This document shows positions 23,317 to 35,236 of a stretch of 64,000 nt of DNA, piece after piece (the stretch's first letter is position 1; each line of letters starts with the position of its first letter). The stretch is from Fremontodendron californicum. Lineage: Eukaryota > Streptophyta > Magnoliopsida > Malvales > Malvaceae. The notes beneath the pieces are model-generated. The model was not told the DNA's origin. It did no database searches and worked only from the letters and a program-made list of their open reading frames with translations. The DNA lies in contig JAULJL010000002.1 of the NCBI GenBank assembly GCA_030761205.1, positions 20,563,010 through 20,627,009 of the forward strand, given 5' to 3'. Position numbers and translations under genes: made by a program.

Positions 23317-24795
23317 CCCATTCTTTCCATTTTTCTTTCTTTTCTTTTTTTGTTGTTGTTGTTTTATGATGCATTTGAGAATTCCAAATTGTTCCTTAGT
23401 GAAATGATAATTCAATGAGATTGGATAAAATCTGAGGAAGACCTTTCAAATTAAATATTCATGCTTGATCAAAATGGACTTTTAAAGCAAGTAATGTAGG
23501 CCATGGCTCAGGGCTCAGAAAGAAAGGATAAATAGGCCCAAAATCTGTGTTTGAGGGTAATCAGATCAAGGATCATTTCTTGAGGAAGATTTCTTTTTGA
23601 AGCATTTATCCCTTTTTGGACTTTTCATTCCTTTTTGAATTTTGCTCTTTTCCTTTTTTTGCTTTTGGCTTTTATTTGCCATACCTTTTCACACTTCTTT
23701 TTTGTTCTATTTTTTTCTTGCATCTTTATTTTGACAGAGTGAATCCATATTTATTCGGGGATATGAAAGATGGCCATTCATCATATCAAGCATAAACATT
23801 CTCATTGAAAAGCAATCCCCAGGGGAAATAGATTATCAAAATTTCATTTTACACTTTGGAAACATCCGAATTCTCATATGCAAGATATCACAATTTTTCT
23901 TCTTCTTTTTCGCATGCCCCAATGATTCATGCATTAGTCTATCCTTATTCACCATGTATTCATCATTTCCACATATGATGCCCCAATTTGATTAACCATG
24001 AGAATTTGTATCAACGAGGAACATAGCAAGTCTAGGTCTATTTTGAAAAGGCTAAGTTTCAAATCTGAGTTCTTTAAAAAGACAAGGAAAATATGATCCA
24101 AAAACGGGTTTTCTCTGGGACATTGGGATAATCTAGTTTAATTATTGTGCCCCAGGGTGTCAATCATGAAGTGATGTTTGTGAAATTAGTGTTTTGTGGT
24201 TATTGGAAAAGGCATCAATGGTTTTAGCACAATCTTGACACATATCCAATTACCAAGATCTACATTCTTGAAAGAATGTCTCATTTGTTTGAATTTCAAG
24301 GAGTTCGAAATTTTTTCAAAAAGTTCGTTCCTTTGTTCATAGCCTAGATTAGGTTTTACATCTTTGCCTATTCTGCAATGACAATGGTTTGAAGTTTAAT
24401 CATTTATGTCCCTTGAAGCATTAGGTCTTTCAAATGGTCTTTGTTTAAGGGATTTAGGTATAGGATAACCCAAAAGAGAAAGGAAAAGTATTGAGTCACT
24501 TCTAATAATGATCATCAATATTCTCGAGAGTGCCCATTACTCCCTGTGAAAACCCCCTTATTATTGTTTACCACACATTTCCCCAAAGTTTCATTTGTTT
24601 TTGCAAATTCAAATTATTGCTAAAAATAGAATGAACACAAAATATTTAAATTCAAAGTTTATTTCATGTAGATGTCAACATGAGACAAGTGCTTCTATCA
24701 TTAAAGTGCATAGAACTACATGCATCAGAATGCTCCTAATGACATACTTCCATAGATAATAATTTTCCTCCTTAAAACCCTACGAAGATATTGAT

Positions 24796-27010
24796 TTACG
24801 GCAACACAGACTTCCAATATTTGATAAGCTCTGAAGTTAAAATGCCATTGCGAAAAAGACCTTCCACCATTTCCTTTAGTTGTCTGCATTCTTCAGTCGA
24901 ATGCCTAATTGCCCCCATGTGATACTCACACTTGCTGTTAGGGTCATAACTCCTTGCTGATGGGTTTGGAGCTGCTTTCAAAGGCACAGGGTGAGGTACT
25001 GATTTTTTATCAGTATTGATAGCAGGTCAGGGATTGGGATCAGAATCTTCTCTTGGTTATCCCATGGTTGTTTTTGGGAACGGGGTCTTTCATGACACTT
25101 GGGCTTCCCATCTTCAAAACTTATCGAACCAGCCTTGATGAGATCCCGGACTTTGTACTTCAAAATGGGGTAGTTCTCCGTTGAGTGGCCTTGATTTCCA
25201 GAATGATAACTACAATGCTAATTAGCATCATACTAGCTCGGATAAGGGGGCTTCAGCGGCTTAAATTGCATAGGTATCACAAGGTGATTCTTGATGAGTT
25301 GAGGTAGTAGCTTACTGTATGAGACAGAAATCAGGTCAACCTGATTTCTTCCTTACTTCATATACCCGTGTAAGCCTTTCTTTCCCATCTTGACATCCCC
25401 ACTTGTCTTACCCTGAACAAAGAGTGGCTTCTTCCCATTATCTGACTTCTATTTCTTCTCAAAACCTAACAGCCCATTACTAATTAGTTTTTGAACCTTC
25501 TGCTTTAGAGACATACAATTTTTTATAGAATGACCTCGAATCCCGTAATGATAACCACAAAAAGCATTTTCATCATATCAGTTTGGGTACGGGGGTTGGA
25601 TGGGTTTCACTGGCGCTCGAGCAAGGAGTCGGTTTTCGACAAACTGGGGTAATAACTCAGAGTAAGGGATGGATAATGGCTAAAACTCATCTCTTTTCCG
25701 AATGTCCTTTGATTTTCCGTGGCTGGCCTGAGGTTGGAGATTTGTCAAATAATTACTTTGAGAAGACATCGAGTATAAGTAAGGATCTCGATACACATTG
25801 TTCATGCAAGGGTAGAACTGATGGTACATGGGTTTTAGAGGATATGTGACAAAGCTTCCCATCTGTTGCCCACAATAGGTTATGGATTGGATATCTTTTC
25901 CTTTTCTTTGGGGTTCCCAATTTCCTTTGCTACCGGATGTCTTCCCTACTTTGAGCTTTCCTTTTTTGTCTGTCTCCTCCATTATCTCCTTAGGAATTAT
26001 CCTGCCCGTAGAGTATTTCGTGGCATTACTAGTGTGCTCATCATAGCATGGGGCCTACAGTGTACTTGCAAATAGGACAACAACTTTTTTTTCAGTTAAG
26101 GGCGGCTGTACCTGGGCTGCTATATCTCTCCATCTGCGAGAATACTCTTCGAAGCTTTCAGTGGCTGTCTTTCTCATGTTTTGCAAAAAGAGACGGTCTG
26201 GCAACATGTCAATCACATACTTGTATTGGTTATAAAAAGCCTTAGCCAAATCACTCCAGGAACGAATCTGATCCTTACTCAGCTGATTATACCATATGCT
26301 TGCAGATCCTCTGAGGCTATCAAGAAAACAATGGATCAATAACTTATCATTATCCGCATGGCTCAACATCCTCTGGCAGAAAATTTTGAGGTGGGTCATT
26401 GGATCAGTTGTCTCATCATATATCTCGAAGATGGGAACCTCGAATTCTGGTGGAATGGCTACATCAGGGACCAAGCAAAGTTCTTTTGGATCTACGCTCC
26501 CAAATTCATATGTGCTTTCTACTGTCCTGAGCCTTTTATTTGACAGCTGATACCTCACTATATCTTGTGGTTGTATGCCTTGAAAATTTTTCCCTTTAAT
26601 TTCTGTTACCTCACACGAGCAAGAAAAGCAATTCCTCGAATTATTTCCCAAGACTTTTGATTTTCCTTTTGCAGTAGAACTCTCATCCTGTCCCTTTTCT
26701 TTGACAATTAGTTCTATTAACTTAATTGTTTGCTCTTGGATCCCTTTCCGAACTTTAATCACTTCTTTCTCCATCTCTTGCTAAACCTGTTCTATTCTTT
26801 TCATTCTAGCCAAATTCTTAGCCTCCATGACTCTTTCTTCCTCAGCAGAATCTTCAACATGCCCCTTGCCTTTGACAATGATGGACATCAATTCTATCAT
26901 TTTAGCCATTTGTTCTTGGTAATCTTTCTAATTTTTGTTCAGCCTTTCTTGTGTTTCCTGCAGAGCCTGTCTCATTCTTTCCATTTCATCTGAATTTTTG
27001 CCTTCCATGA
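24796..27010 (-). pseudogene. gag: Tat-type gag of element A, copy 1, with three zinc-knuckle-like modules
   Basis: Reading from right to left: a charged N-terminal part (about 27010-26640); a capsid-like retrotransposon gag domain (26640-26055: VAIPPEFEVPIFEIYD, MTHLKIFCQRMLSHADNDKL, GSASIWYNQLSKDQIRSWSD, ATESFEEYSRRWRDIA); a linker (25982-25680); then three repeated C-terminal modules. Each has a LLPQ-type stretch, a PPYP-type stretch and a C-x2-H-x5-H-x4-C motif: 25515-25559 (CGYHYGIRGHSIKNC), 25170-25214 (last Cys now Tyr) and 24886-24930 (CEYHMGAIRHSTEEC). Several in-frame stops (for example after ASTL at 26055) and a frameshift near 24980 break it. The 3' UTR follows at once, with no protease or RT. 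Confidence 0.85.
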
Positions 27011-27129
27011 ATCCTGGCAATGTTGAATAGATTCTTAGTGACTCATATACCTCTGATTTGAAAAAGATCTCTTTGAAAGCTCTTAAAGCTAAGCCAATTT
27101 CTATTCTATCCCATTAACGTATTTCATGA

Positions 27130-27830
27130 TGAATAAGCCATGGATGTTATGAATGTAACATGATGCCAATATAATGCATACAAGTCAATGTACAAATATA
27201 TACAATGATTGACCATGCAAATTTCAGATGTATTTCCCACTGAATGATCATATACACTATGAATGCAACACGATGTCAATTATGATGCATGTAAACAATG
27301 AATGATTGACACAGAGTATATACAAAGAAAATTATGCCGACCATGTGTGTCATGAATGCATCCTGATGTTAATATGACAGATTAATGCATGAGCATATCA
27401 TGATGACTATGTATGCCATGAACGCAACCTAATGCCAACAGGATGTATGTAAAGAATAAAAAAATTAATGCATGGATATATACAGAAAAATCATACTAAC
27501 TATGAATGCATGAATGTAACCTGATACCGATCATGATGCACGTAAAGAATAAGCAAATTAATGCATGGATATATACAGAAAAATCATGCTGGTCATGAAT
27601 GTATTCTACAATGAATGAGCATGCATGCTTATGACTGTAACATGATATCCATGTGATACATGTAAAGAATTCATAAATTTACACAAGGGTATGAACAAAA
27701 AAAATGACCATGTATATCACAAATGTATTCTACAATGAATGACCATGCATGTTAGGACTGTAACATGATGTCAAAATGATACATGCAAAGAATAAATGAA
27801 TTAACACCAAGGTATATACAAAGAAATCAA
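27130..27830. repeat. ~93-bp degenerate tandem repeat in the leader
   Basis: Copies carry gtaaagaataa, attaatgcatggatatatac, agaaaaatcat and gaatgtaacctgat in order; the best adjacent pair is 93 bp apart. Divergence is high. Confidence 0.65.
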
Positions 27831-28518
27831 TGACTACACGGAATTGGTGGGACCAAATTTTCATTCAAAAATATTATTATGCAAGATTTGCCTCTAAATT
27901 TAATCTATGATTTTTTGAAACATGTTTTCTCTATGAAAAACCAATCATATTATTTTCAAGAGAATTTTGGGGTAGTGGATCCTACTATGGTATCATATCC
28001 AAATGTTCATATAACACTACCGGTTTTATGAAATCATCAAATAAGATTATTATCACATCCGTTTATTGCAAAAAATGAGATCAACAATACAACCATAAAT
28101 GTACATGCTCTATTCACACATGCATGAAATGTGCAAAATACAAAAATGTTTGAAAAAGAATGTTTATAAAAAGCTAGTGAACACTTGCCCCAACAGTATC
28201 CACCCATTTAGGCATCACAAGGCCTTTGGGGCGGATTATCACATTTATTACGGGCGATGTACGTTAATCGTTGCCCGATCTACAACCCTTATTCAGAGTG
28301 TAAAATAGGTAACAAAAGGTTTAGAAATGTCCCTCAATGTGTTCCTATCTTCGGTATATCTATCAAAAATTTGGTAGAGCTTCACCTATGTTGGCTCTTA
28401 TGGTTCGCTATATATGGGTAAACGGTTCTAAAGGCCCCGAATTGCTCCTCACTGTTGCCGATGAAGGCTAGTACGGCACCTCGATAAAAGCGGGTTCAAT
28501 TCGTTAGAGTATATTTCC

Positions 28519-28645
28519 CTAGCCCATGCGGATTGTTAATCATGAAGGCTTAGGTAATTTAGTACTCCATAAGTGTTTCACTAGCCCATGCGGATTGTTA
28601 ATCACGAAGGCTTAGTTACTTTGCTCCCACCTAAAAGGATGGAAC
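28519..28645. repeat. 62-bp direct duplication in the leader
   Basis: ctagcccatgcggattgtta begins at 28519 and again at 28581, each followed by atca.gaaggcttag. The same pair is present in copy 2. Confidence 0.75.
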
Positions 28646-28977
28646 CCGGGTATAGGTCTCATGATATGCAAATGCATGTGTAGTGTGTGATGAGGAAAAA
28701 CAAACTTTCACCACCAATTCTACAAACCTTATTCTTAATGCCCCAGGAAGATTAAACAACATAAATCATCAATTAATCAATAAATAAATAAATAAATATA
28801 TGCACCAAAATAATCAGAGAACAAAAATAATAGGTATCCACATGAATATGGACATATTTAAAAGCATTTTATTATTTTCAAAAATTCATCAAAAGTTATT
28901 ACGACATCTTGCAATACATCAAGAGTTAACAGTACACTAAACAAGCAACGAAAAATGATAAGAGAACCTTAAGAAGA

Positions 28978-30149
28978 ATGGCAATGGGTTTTGTCTTAGA
29001 TGGTGAAATCCTTTACAAGAAAGGGAAAGACCAAGTTCTGTTGAGATGTGTCATTTCTGCTGAAGCTCAGAGAATCCTCGAAGAGGTCCACAAAGGGATA
29101 TACGGCACTCACGCCAGCAGCCACATGCTAGCTAAACAGATTATGAGGGTAGGATACTATTGGCTAACCATGGAAGGGGATTGCTTTAATTATTCCCAAA
29201 AATGACATAAATGCCAGATATATGCCGACAAGATTCATGTGCTGCCATCGCCGCTGCATGTCATGACAGCTCCATGGCTATTTTCAATGTAGGGAATGGA
29301 TATGGTCGGGCCCATTACCCTGAAAGCTTTGAACGGACACCGCTTCATCCTGGTAGCCATATACTACTTCACAAAAGTGGGTAGAAGCAGCTTCTTATGC
29401 CAATGTAACAAAGTCAGTGTTGTACAGATTCATCAAGAAAGAGATTTTGTGCCGATATGGACTCTCGAAGAGAATAATTTTGGACAATGCTCACAATCTG
29501 AACAATAAAATGATGAGGGAAGTATGTACCCAGTTCAAGATCAAACATCATAATTCGGCATCTTATCGTCTCAAAATGAATGGGGCAGTAGAAGCAGCTA
29601 ATAAGAACATCAAGAAGATTGTTGAAAAGATGACTGATGTGTACAAAGATTGGCATGAGATCTTGCATTTTGCTCTCCACGCATACCGTACTTCAGTTCG
29701 CACATCTACGAGTGCCACGCCATTTTCACTAGTATACGGGATAGAGGCAGTGCTGCCTATTGAGGTTGAAATCCCTTCACTTCGTGTCTTGATGGAAGTA
29801 GGCCTAGAAGAGGCAGAATGGGTTAGAGCACGCTATGAACAGTTGAATCTCATCATGGAGAAAAGGCTGAAGGCGATTTTCCATAGGCAGATGTATCATC
29901 ATGGAGAAAAGAATGATCCAAGCCCACAACAAGAAAGTTTGCCCCAGGCAGTTTCGATAGGGAGAGTTGGTACTTAGGAAAGTTCTCCCTATTGTGAAAG
30001 ATCATCGCGGAAAATGGGCTCCAAAGTGGGAAGGACCCTACGTGGTAAAAAGAGCTTTTTTTGGAGGAGCATTGATCTTAACTCGGATGGACGGTGATGA
30101 CTTGAGAAATTCCGTGAATGCCGATGAATTGAAGAAATACTATGCTTGA
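28978..30149 (+). pseudogene. pol: Tat-type integrase remnant, copy 1
   Basis: The sequence starts at the RNase H-integrase linker (GEILYKKGKDQVLLRC). The HHCC zinc domain is complete when read through a stop at 29203 (EVHKGIYGTHASS, then GDCFNY and HKCQIY). The core follows after another stop at about 29290 and a frameshift near 29430: GMDMVGPITLK, RIILDNAHNLNNKM and KMNGAVEAANKNIKKI hold the three acidic residues. The C-terminal part (GKWAPKWEGPYVVKRAFFGG) is reached after a second frameshift near 29970 and ends ELKKYYA, the usual end of Tat integrases. It lies head to head with the minus-strand element A leader. No RT or RNase H precedes it. Confidence 0.9.
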
Positions 30150-30899
30150 AGAAAGTAAGAAAAAAAAAAAGAAAAAAAGTGTGATACTATACATACGTGA
30201 GGATTCGAATGACTCCAAATGTAAAAGTGAAAATTCCATGTATATATTTTCCCTCATGATTATTTTTCAATGAGAATATTCGTGCTTGATATGAGAAATG
30301 GCCACATTTCATATTCCTATTACTAAGTAGAAATTATCCCTAGTCACCCCTTTGAGCTATAGGAATTCTTTCTTTCTTTGAAACCTAATCAAGGATCACC
30401 CTCCACACTGGAGGGCAAATGATAGGAAAAATCTCCTTCAAAAAAACATTATGGCAAAAAGAGCCATCAAAAAGAAAAAAGAGAAAAAACAAAAAAAAAA
30501 AGCACAGAAAAAAATGTGTGAAATCAAAGAATGGGAAATGAAAGCCAAGAATAAAAAGAAACAAAAATCAAAGATTCAAAGGAGAAAAGTCCAAAAAGGA
30601 CGAATGTTTCAAAAATGAAACCTCCTCATTAAATGATCCTTGATCTGATCACCCTTAAACACATTTTGGGCCTATTTATCCTTTCTTTCTAAACCCGAAC
30701 CTCGGCCTACATTACGTGCTGTTAAAGTCCATTTTGATCAAGCTTGGGTATTTAATTTGAAAGGTTTTTCTCAGATAAAAATTCTATATTTTGGAATTGT
30801 CATTCTTACCATGGAAGAATTTAGAATTCTCATATGCATGATAGAACAGAAGAAAGAAAAAAAAATGAGAAAAATGAAAAAAGAATGTAAAAAGAGAGG

Positions 30900-30932
30900 T
30901 TTAAGCCGAAAACCCGAAAAGGGCGACTTAAA
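30900..30932 (+). other. Conserved Tat 3' UTR stem-loop 1 (copy 1)
   Basis: Arms TTTAAG (30900-30905) and CTTAAA (30927-30932) around the loop ccgaaaacccgaaaagggcg-a, with an inner CCC/GGG pairing. The second copy is at 47388-47420. Confidence 0.65.
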
Positions 30933-30946
30933 ATCGAACGAGGGAC

Positions 30947-30981
30947 ACTTGGGTTGAAAACCCGTAAAGGGCGGCCCAAGT
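30947..30981 (+). other. Conserved Tat 3' UTR stem-loop 2 (copy 1)
   Basis: Arms ACTTGGG (30947-30953) and CCCAAGT (30975-30981) around ttgaaaacccgtaaagggcg-g. The loop is nearly identical to the hairpin 15 bp upstream, but the arms differ and still pair. Confidence 0.65.
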
Positions 30982-31331
30982 ACTGATCAAAGACTGAATC
31001 AATGCTTTGTGTAAAGGGGGAGAAATTATCAAAAAAAATCAGACGAAACGAGTAAAGCTCAGTCTGAAGCAACAGGAAAGTTGAGAAGTTACCCAAGCAG
31101 ATGTTTTGCTCAAAAGTTGTTTTAGAGGAATTAAAGTAGGAGGGGTCCAGGATATTCCGCATCTGGGGCATCTGTATTTTTTCTTTACATTTCCTTTTTA
31201 ATGCTTGATATTCATCTTTGTTATCTAAACTTTTTTGCAATGAACTCTTGCTGGCCCTTTCATGGCATTTAACAATTTCATACCATCTTTATACATGTTC
31301 TGATGCATTTTGAATGTTATCAAATTGAATG

Positions 31332-33563
31332 TGTTGGGAATACTCTACTTCGGGCTCATAAAAAAACATGATAATCAAAGTGCAACGAAAATAAACAAAG
31401 AAGCACCCGAAGTACAACATGATCTTAGGCTTGTGTTTGCATAGGTTTATAACATTCAAAAACAATTAAATCACCCATATGATTTAGAAGTTACCTACGT
31501 AAGATATCGTAACCTTAAGTTGCAGATCCTAATCTTGAATCCAAGATCTAGAAAGCTTCCAACTCGTACAAGACCACAAGAAGCACAATTGTCCTTCCTC
31601 TAGAGCTAGTCCACACGAACAGCTGATGAATCCTTCTCTAAGGTATGGAGATTCACTTGTGCTAGCAAGTTGATCCTAAGATCACAATCAAAAGGTCTAT
31701 ATTCTTGTATCTTTCTCCCGTAATCAATCTCACTCAACTAGGTAAAGAAGCGGCAAGAAGAATACCAAGAAAAGAGGAATTGCGGCAAGCACTAGGGAAC
31801 TTAGGGAGGTTGCGATTTCACCTTTTTGCTAAGTAGGAGTTCTCTTCTTGAAACCAAACTTTTCTTAAGAAAAATCAGAATATCACAAGTAGAATAGAAC
31901 TCACTTGGGCGGCTACAACCTCTAAATATGATTATATAGTGGCGCACACCCTAATCCTTATCTCTTATGCTTGGCCTGCCACCTGTTACTTGTTGCACAA
32001 GATTTTCATTAATCCACTTGGACTTAAACTATTTAATTGAAAGATGGATCAATAGGCCCATTATATTATCTAATAATAATAATGGTCCAACAATCTTAAT
32101 GCCTTAAGTTGGGCCAACCATCTTTAGTGGACCATCCTAAATTAGAATAGTCGCTTTGGACCCATTCTAAATTTATCATGCTTATTTATTGGATAGATTA
32201 ATTTCTAAACGAAAGTAATTTAATTCTCAATTAAATTTTCTTTCTCCTCATGAAACAATTCATGTCATTAATCTATTAATATCATCTCATGATATTATTC
32301 CAATATAGTATAGTCGACTGCAATTCACTTTGCATATCTATGTGTCAAAGTCGACTACTACACTAGATAAGACTTCTTGATTCCTCTTATCTCATTAAGA
32401 CATTGTCCTTTGATTTCTCAATATCAATTATATCTTAATTCATCTCAATTGAACTTCTTCAATTGAGTCCTTAATATAGATCTTTTATTCCATTAAGTTT
32501 TACCTTAATAGAATACCATCTTTAATCCATACATACCTGTTCTTATGTGTATGACTCTCTAGGTTCCCAATATGTTGGCAATGGTTATAAGTTAATCACA
32601 TTAAGTTGTTATCATAGATCAAGAGCGGGATCTAGCAACCCATCATGACCACCCAAATATTGTGAAGTCAGCTTGACCTTTTAGAACCTTTCAGCAACCA
32701 GCCTGTCAGTGTAATACAATCCTTTCACCATATATCCTGGATAGCGCATGAGCATGGTGCAGTGCCTACTCATGATCAATCTATATTCGTTTTTCATAAC
32801 TTTATAATTAACCTTATGAATTTAGAGAAACAACTTTCTTCTAAATCCATTATGCTTTGGCCAAAGACTTAATCAAGTTAATCGTAGTCAAGAACAAAGG
32901 AGATATGTCTCCAATATCACAGGGAGTGGTGAATCCTCTTTGGATCACTCATTCATCTTCGTATGGTTCATGTCATACCCAATAACACCCTACCATAAGC
33001 ATCCTCGTGTTAGGGACTCGTTCGTGATGAAATATAATTATGACACTCTCCATACAAGATGACCTGGTATCACAAGTCTGAGGACTAATTTACACGACTG
33101 GTACTAAGAGAACATTATCATAGACACTAGAGTCATATATTACCAAATAAAGTTCTCTTGGCGGGCCATGTTTAGTGAACTTGTTCAACAGACAAGCACC
33201 TATATGTTATCCCAAGTATCCAATACTTCAACATGTATGAGATCGGTTGCTTACTTCATAAGTAAGAAGGCTTAACATATACTAGTCTTTGAGCATTGCC
33301 ATGCCTCTTCTTGGCAATACTATGACCAGGAACAGTTTGAGGAACAAGGCTTTGATGCATAAGGATCTCATAATTATAACTCTTTATAATTCCTTTGCAA
33401 GGTCATTATGTTCCATGGGCTTCATCCGATTAGTACTTAATAACTCTTATTATTGTACTAACACGAAGGAAAACCTTGTATCACTATAACCATAGTGAAG
33501 GGTATGCTTTATTGACTATGTATCCCAAGCTCAATCTGATTAGCTCTAGGGCATACACCAACA
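31332..33563 (-). mobile_element. Copia-type LTR, 2232 bp, copy 1
   Basis: The minus strand begins tgttggtgtatgccctagag and ends ttcccaaca, so it has TGTTGG...CCAACA termini. The start is typical of plant Ty1/copia LTRs. A PPT-like caagtgggagat precedes it on the minus strand, so it is the 3' LTR of a minus-strand element. A TATA-like tatataat lies at about 31931-31939 (minus). It interrupts the Tat 3' UTR. No second copy of this LTR is found in the same unit. Confidence 0.85.
32308..32360. repeat. Short inverted repeat in the copia LTR
   Basis: tagtcgact and agtcgacta flank about 30 bases containing ttcactttgcatatctatgtgtc. The arms are altered in copy 2 (tagtcaact), so the pairing is not conserved there. 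Confidence 0.45.
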
Positions 33564-33575
33564 ATCTCCCACTTG
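33564..33575 (-). other. Copia polypurine tract, copy 1
   Basis: The minus strand reads caagtgggagat next to the LTR start. The downstream sequence lost about 34 bp relative to copy 2 (ctgcactaagccaatcacta and following). Confidence 0.75.
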
Positions 33576-34379
33576 AACTCTTTCGATTAGTAATTATGTC
33601 TCTACTAGGACATAGCTTTAAGTGCATCGAGAATATGCTTTGTCATATACATGATAATCTTATTATCAAGGTTAATAATTCGGATCACAACAAGACCTAG
33701 TTTCCATACATATGGCTCAGTTGTATTTAAAACAACTATTGGAATCTACTTGTTAGCTAGTAGCTAATGATCCAAATATAACTCCTTTTACAAGCCAAAA
33801 CAAAAGAGTTAGTCTTAAAAACCTTTAATATAAACGTGCAATCTTTTCAAGTATGGAACGTTTCCTACTAATTGCATTTATTTTAAAATGGCAATTTATC
33901 ATAACATCTTACCATTCAAAAGGTTATTAATAGCTCCCACTAAATGGTACATATATAGATTTTAGGGACTAATTCAATAACAATTCGAATTCCATATCAC
34001 TAAGCTAAATGGTATTGAAAATACTTTGCAAGTTGTATAATATATAAGACTATGTTATAGAACTATTCTATAACTGATTTATTTAATAGGAAACTAAATA
34101 TGCATGGCATCCTATGCCAGCAAAACAATATGTTTCAAAAACATAAATAAAATATCCTCAACATTTGCCTATAATGCCAATGAAAACATCAAATGTTTCT
34201 AAATAAATCCTAACTAAATAGTCTTATTAAAAAACCCATAAGATCGGCAAGCCTTGACGTAGTATCAAACTCGGTTGCCATCTTCATGGTTCAGCTTCAC
34301 TACTCTTTCCTTTGGTCCCTACAATATGTCATACATATATAGTACCAAATTATAGGTATCATATACCAAGAGGAGTGAA
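33576..34379 (-). other. Copia 3' region without pol, copy 1
   Basis: This lies between the gag stop and the PPT. No protease, integrase, RT or RNase H motif is seen on either strand, so the element carries gag only. The sequence is non-coding and AT-rich. Confidence 0.6.
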
Positions 34380-35236
34380 TCAAATTATACCTGAAGTTGA
34401 AACTCCTTTTAGCTTTTTTCCCTTGTTAGACTCAAGGTACTCCTTGCAATTGTGCCTCCAAAGACCAGTTTTCCCACAATGGAAGCAAGCTTTGTTAGCA
34501 TTATCCTTATCCTTTGCTTCCTTTGCAACACCATCATCAGGCTTCAAACTCTTTGAAGCAGGAGGTACATCCCATCTAGTCTTCCTTTTTCTTCTTACCT
34601 TTTGGTTTAGAGGAAGAGACTAAATGGACAGATGACTTGGCCTTAACAATGGTTTGCTCGGCCTGTGTGAGCTTAATCAATAACCCAGAAAAGGTTGCCT
34701 CCAAATGGTTCATGTTGAAGTTCAACACCAACTGCGAATAGCTCTCAGGCAATGAAGAAAAGATTAGATCAATGCTTAGATCATGATCCATAACCCATCC
34801 AATCTGCTCCAATCGGGTAATATACCTTTCATCTTAAGCACATGAGGCCTCACTAGGCTTCCCTTTGACATCTTTGTTTGGAACAATTCCTTTAAGATGT
34901 CAAATCTCTCAGTGCGATTCTCCTTAGCAAACAGTTCTCTAAGGTTAACGACGATTTCCTGAGCATTCATGGCCTCATGCTGCTTTTGGAGATCGTGTGC
35001 CATACTAGCCAACATCACACATGTTCCTTGTACGAGATCATCTCTATGAACTCTATAGGCCACCCTCTCCTTTTTAGTTGCATAAACAGCAGGCTCATCT
35101 GAATGGGCTCATCAAGAACATGAGCTTTCTTTTCCTGTGTCAAGACAAACTTAAAATTGCGAAACCAATCAACGAAGTTCAGTCTAGTTAACTTATTAGC
35201 ATCAAGTATGCTTCTCAGTGATAATGCATTTGCCAT
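34380..35236 (-). pseudogene. gag: Copia gag, copy 1, frameshifted
   Basis: The start is the Met at 35236 (MANALSLRSILDANKL), typical of plant copia gag. A frameshift near 35100 moves the frame; it resumes with YRVHRDDLVQ, ASMAHDLQKQHEAMNAQEI and ILKELFQTKMSKGS. A second shift near 34810 leads to LEQIGWVMDHDLSIDLIFSS-type sequence (MEQIGWVMDHDL), then a basic tail. An extra T in a T-run near 34588, absent from copy 2, breaks the frame before the zinc knuckle CFHCGKTGLWRHNC. Capsid and nucleocapsid parts are recognisable, but no intact protein is encoded. Confidence 0.85.

Larger units (their letters stand above)
21736..24795 (-). other. Tat-type 3' UTR of element A, copy 1
   Basis: No coding sequence is seen. 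Its reverse complement matches the regions downstream of the plus-strand integrase (30180-30900) and of the element C ORF (59560-60410), including a ggatcaccctccac.ctggagggcaa block lost here but kept in copy 2, atgatccttgatctgat, tttgggcctatttatcctttctttct and aaagtccattttgatcaagc. A 3' UTR next to gag, with no pol between them, marks a gag-only element. A deletion of about 165 bp at about 23758 distinguishes this copy from copy 2. Confidence 0.7.
27011..28965 (-). other. Tat-type 5' UTR of element A, copy 1
   Basis: Non-coding. 28200-28760 in reverse complement matches the post-PBS leader of element C (55640-55900): shared motifs include acctatacccgg, a ccttttaggtgg/aggagg block and a gagcaatt.ggggcct block. 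No PBS or LTR is found before the plus-strand integrase begins, so the element is cut here. Sequence from 28760 to 28965 is AT-rich with (aaat)n at 28778-28800. Confidence 0.65.
30150..31331 (+). other. Tat-type 3' UTR (plus), copy 1
   Basis: Non-coding tail of the integrase-bearing element. It includes purine-rich tracts (about 30160-30180 and 30465-30500), the ggatcaccctccacactgga block, and two conserved stem-loops. It is homologous in inverted orientation to 23280-24000. The copia LTR at 31332 cuts it, and no PPT or LTR of this element follows. Confidence 0.7.

Noticed and set aside
25583..26550. Plus-strand ORFs across 25583-26550 (and 42083-43062)
   Set aside because: They are antisense to the recognised minus-strand Tat gag.
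29414..29680. 88-codon minus-strand ORF
   Set aside because: Antisense to the integrase core.
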